Assembly (NCBI GenBank): GCA_010671905.1 | Contig: JAAHII010000001.1 | Span: forward strand, 7,774,026 to 7,838,025 | Direction: 5' to 3' | DNA length: 64,000 nt | Source: Leptolyngbya sp. SIOISBB | Lineage (GTDB): Bacteria > Cyanobacteriota > Cyanobacteriia > Phormidesmidales > Phormidesmidaceae | Part shown: in pieces, positions 63,066-64,000 of the stretch | Numbering within the stretch: the first letter of the stretch is position 1 | How the letters are laid out: each line of letters starts with the position of its first letter | Program-made: the position numbers and the translations under genes | Notes under the pieces: model-generated | The model's database searches: none | What the model saw: only the letters and a program-made list of their open reading frames with translations | What the model was told of the DNA's origin: nothing

Positions 63066-63578
63066 GATCCACCTCGCTCTTTTAAAAACAGTAATAAAAG
63101 AGAGTATTAATTTTTTACTTTCCGAGAATTTCGAGGTTTCTAAAAGGCATTAAAGTCTATATATTAATGTTATTTCTGAATTCATTCTTTGAGTAAAATC
63201 AGAAATAACAGGTGATTTTTCTTCATGTCCCTTGCAATTATTGAGAGTAAGTCTATTTAGGAGTAAAATTAGACTTGGTAGTTCTGAGAGCGACGATAAG
63301 GCAGTGAAATCTCATCCTTGGAAAGTGAGGATTTTGAGTAGGTGATTGTTATTCCAGACTGCTTTGAGGTGCTTAGCTTTCTCACCTACTTCGATAGAGA
63401 TCTTCGACGGAGCTTTTAGTCGGTATGCTCCTCGGTCTCGCCACATGATTGGGCTCTGGGGTGTCACTGCTAGTTCGCTACAACACCTACCTAGATAGCG
63501 ACGTTTCATTCCTTTTTCCCGTCTGGAGAATCACATCGAAATAGTTGCCCTTTTATTCCTTCGTTCCACCGTCACGTC
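63066..63578. other. AT-rich divergent intergenic region with inverted repeats
   Basis: It holds an 11-bp inverted repeat GTTATTTCTGA/TCAGAAATAAC (63169-63179 and 63199-63209) and a shorter one, AAGTCTA/TAGACTT, near 63250-63275. No gene is seen. The promoter of the phosphofructokinase gene is presumably near its right end. Confidence 0.5.
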
Positions 63579-64000
63579 ATGGTTACTTCTGTCCTCCCCC
63601 AGAAAATTGGCATCCTCACCAGTGGCGGCGACTGCCCTGGCCTCAATGCGGTGATTCGAGCCGTTATCAAATGTGCGACCCGGCGGGGGTGGGAGGTATA
63701 TGGCATCCCTTATGGGACTCAGGGCCTCATTACCCTAGAGCAAGGAAATTGCAACGGACAGGATCTACAGCTGCTGGAACACGGATTTGATCTACCTGGT
63801 TTGCTCCACGGCATCGATATTCTCCAGTTCCTTAGCGGGAGTATCCTGGGGGCTCTCAATAAAGGTGACCCCAGTAATCCGCTGATTGCCCAAGAAATTC
63901 TCAACGGTTATCAACAACTCAACTTAGATGCACTCATCACCCTCGGAGGGGATGGTAGCCTCGACATTATTGACCGGCTGGCTCAGCAAGGCCACTGGAA
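63579..64000 (+). CDS. pfkA: 6-phosphofructokinase (C-terminus beyond window)
   Basis: Glycolytic enzyme that phosphorylates fructose 6-phosphate. The first 140 residues are present: [21 protein letters not shown] is the N-terminal nucleotide-binding motif, [12 protein letters not shown] the next conserved block and [15 protein letters not shown] the second glycine motif. The GGDGS sequence, with Gly after Asp, is the type usually found in ATP-dependent enzymes. The ATG at 63579 precedes MVTSVLPQ; no strong ribosome site is visible, so a nearby start is possible. The frame runs off the right edge. Confidence 0.92.
   Translation, partial: MVTSVLPQKIGILTSGGDCPGLNAVIRAVIKCATRRGWEVYGIPYGTQGLITLEQGNCNGQDLQLLEHGFDLPGLLHGIDILQFLSGSILGALNKGDPSNPLIAQEILNGYQQLNLDALITLGGDGSLDIIDRLAQQGHW

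Overview
The window looks like the chromosome of a cyanobacterium, probably filamentous or Leptolyngbya-like. The evidence is the very frequent GCGATCGC (HIP1) octamer, a Cph1-type phytochrome with Rcp1-type response regulators, a PsbU-like gene, FtsH, DUF4347 and RTX adhesins, and purine/pyrimidine-rich tandem repeats between genes. The two ends cut genes: an EF-G paralogue on the left and 6-phosphofructokinase on the right.

Layout. 1-4.6 kb: EF-G (partial), a host-attachment-family protein and FtsH. 4.8-6.0 kb: an ISAs1-like insertion sequence with a frameshifted transposase. 6.2-9.0 kb: a small membrane protein, a VapC/antitoxin pair and a glycerolipid acyltransferase. 9.3-9.95 kb: a lone integron-type gene cassette with a well-formed attC site. 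10.1-13.2 kb: a Na/Pi cotransporter and a two-domain flavodoxin-like protein. 13.5-16.7 kb: DUF433, a MerR/GyrI regulator with a classic 19-bp-spacer promoter, two SRPBCC proteins (one frameshifted) and a duplicated permease fragment. 16.9-22.3 kb: a light-signalling cluster (Rcp1-like regulator, phytochrome kinase, Rcp1, hybrid kinase). 22.5-30.2 kb: a disrupted second copy of the flavodoxin-like gene and a YbhGFSR-like exporter operon. 30.4-34.9 kb: a coiled-coil protein, a carotenoid/retinoid-type FAD oxidoreductase, a hydrogenase-maturation-protease-like protein and an Ntn hydrolase. 35.4-49.0 kb: a giant DUF4347/cadherin-like/RTX adhesin followed by an inverse-autotransporter-like barrel carrying a beta-helix. 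49.0-50.9 kb is non-coding. 50.9-58.4 kb: a phosphoribosyltransferase and hydrolase, an E2-like acyltransferase, a PsbU-like pseudogene, a flavin reductase, an M20 peptidase and DUF1611. 58.4-62.2 kb: a TrkH/TrkA potassium system and a bactofilin-like membrane protein. 62.6-63.1 kb: a damaged DUF6623-like gene.

The most striking unexplained signal is an 18-bp motif, consensus CCTCAYAAGTTCCYCAWA, an 11-bp-spaced direct repeat. I find it at eleven places, each in an upstream region and each pointing at the downstream gene: ftsH, the 157-aa membrane protein, both flavodoxin-like genes, the exporter operon, the FAD oxidoreductase, the protease-like gene, the phosphoribosyltransferase, the 135-aa membrane protein, the PsbU-like gene and the bactofilin-like gene. 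Two divergent gaps carry one site per direction. This pattern suggests a local regulon, possibly for envelope or oxidative stress, under an OmpR/PhoB-like activator encoded elsewhere.

Several genes carry one-base disruptions in or next to homopolymer runs: the transposase, lipoprotein, phytochrome, FAD oxidoreductase, DUF1611 and DUF6623-like genes. Five of the six fit one extra base. Base-calling error has to be excluded before these are called pseudogenes.
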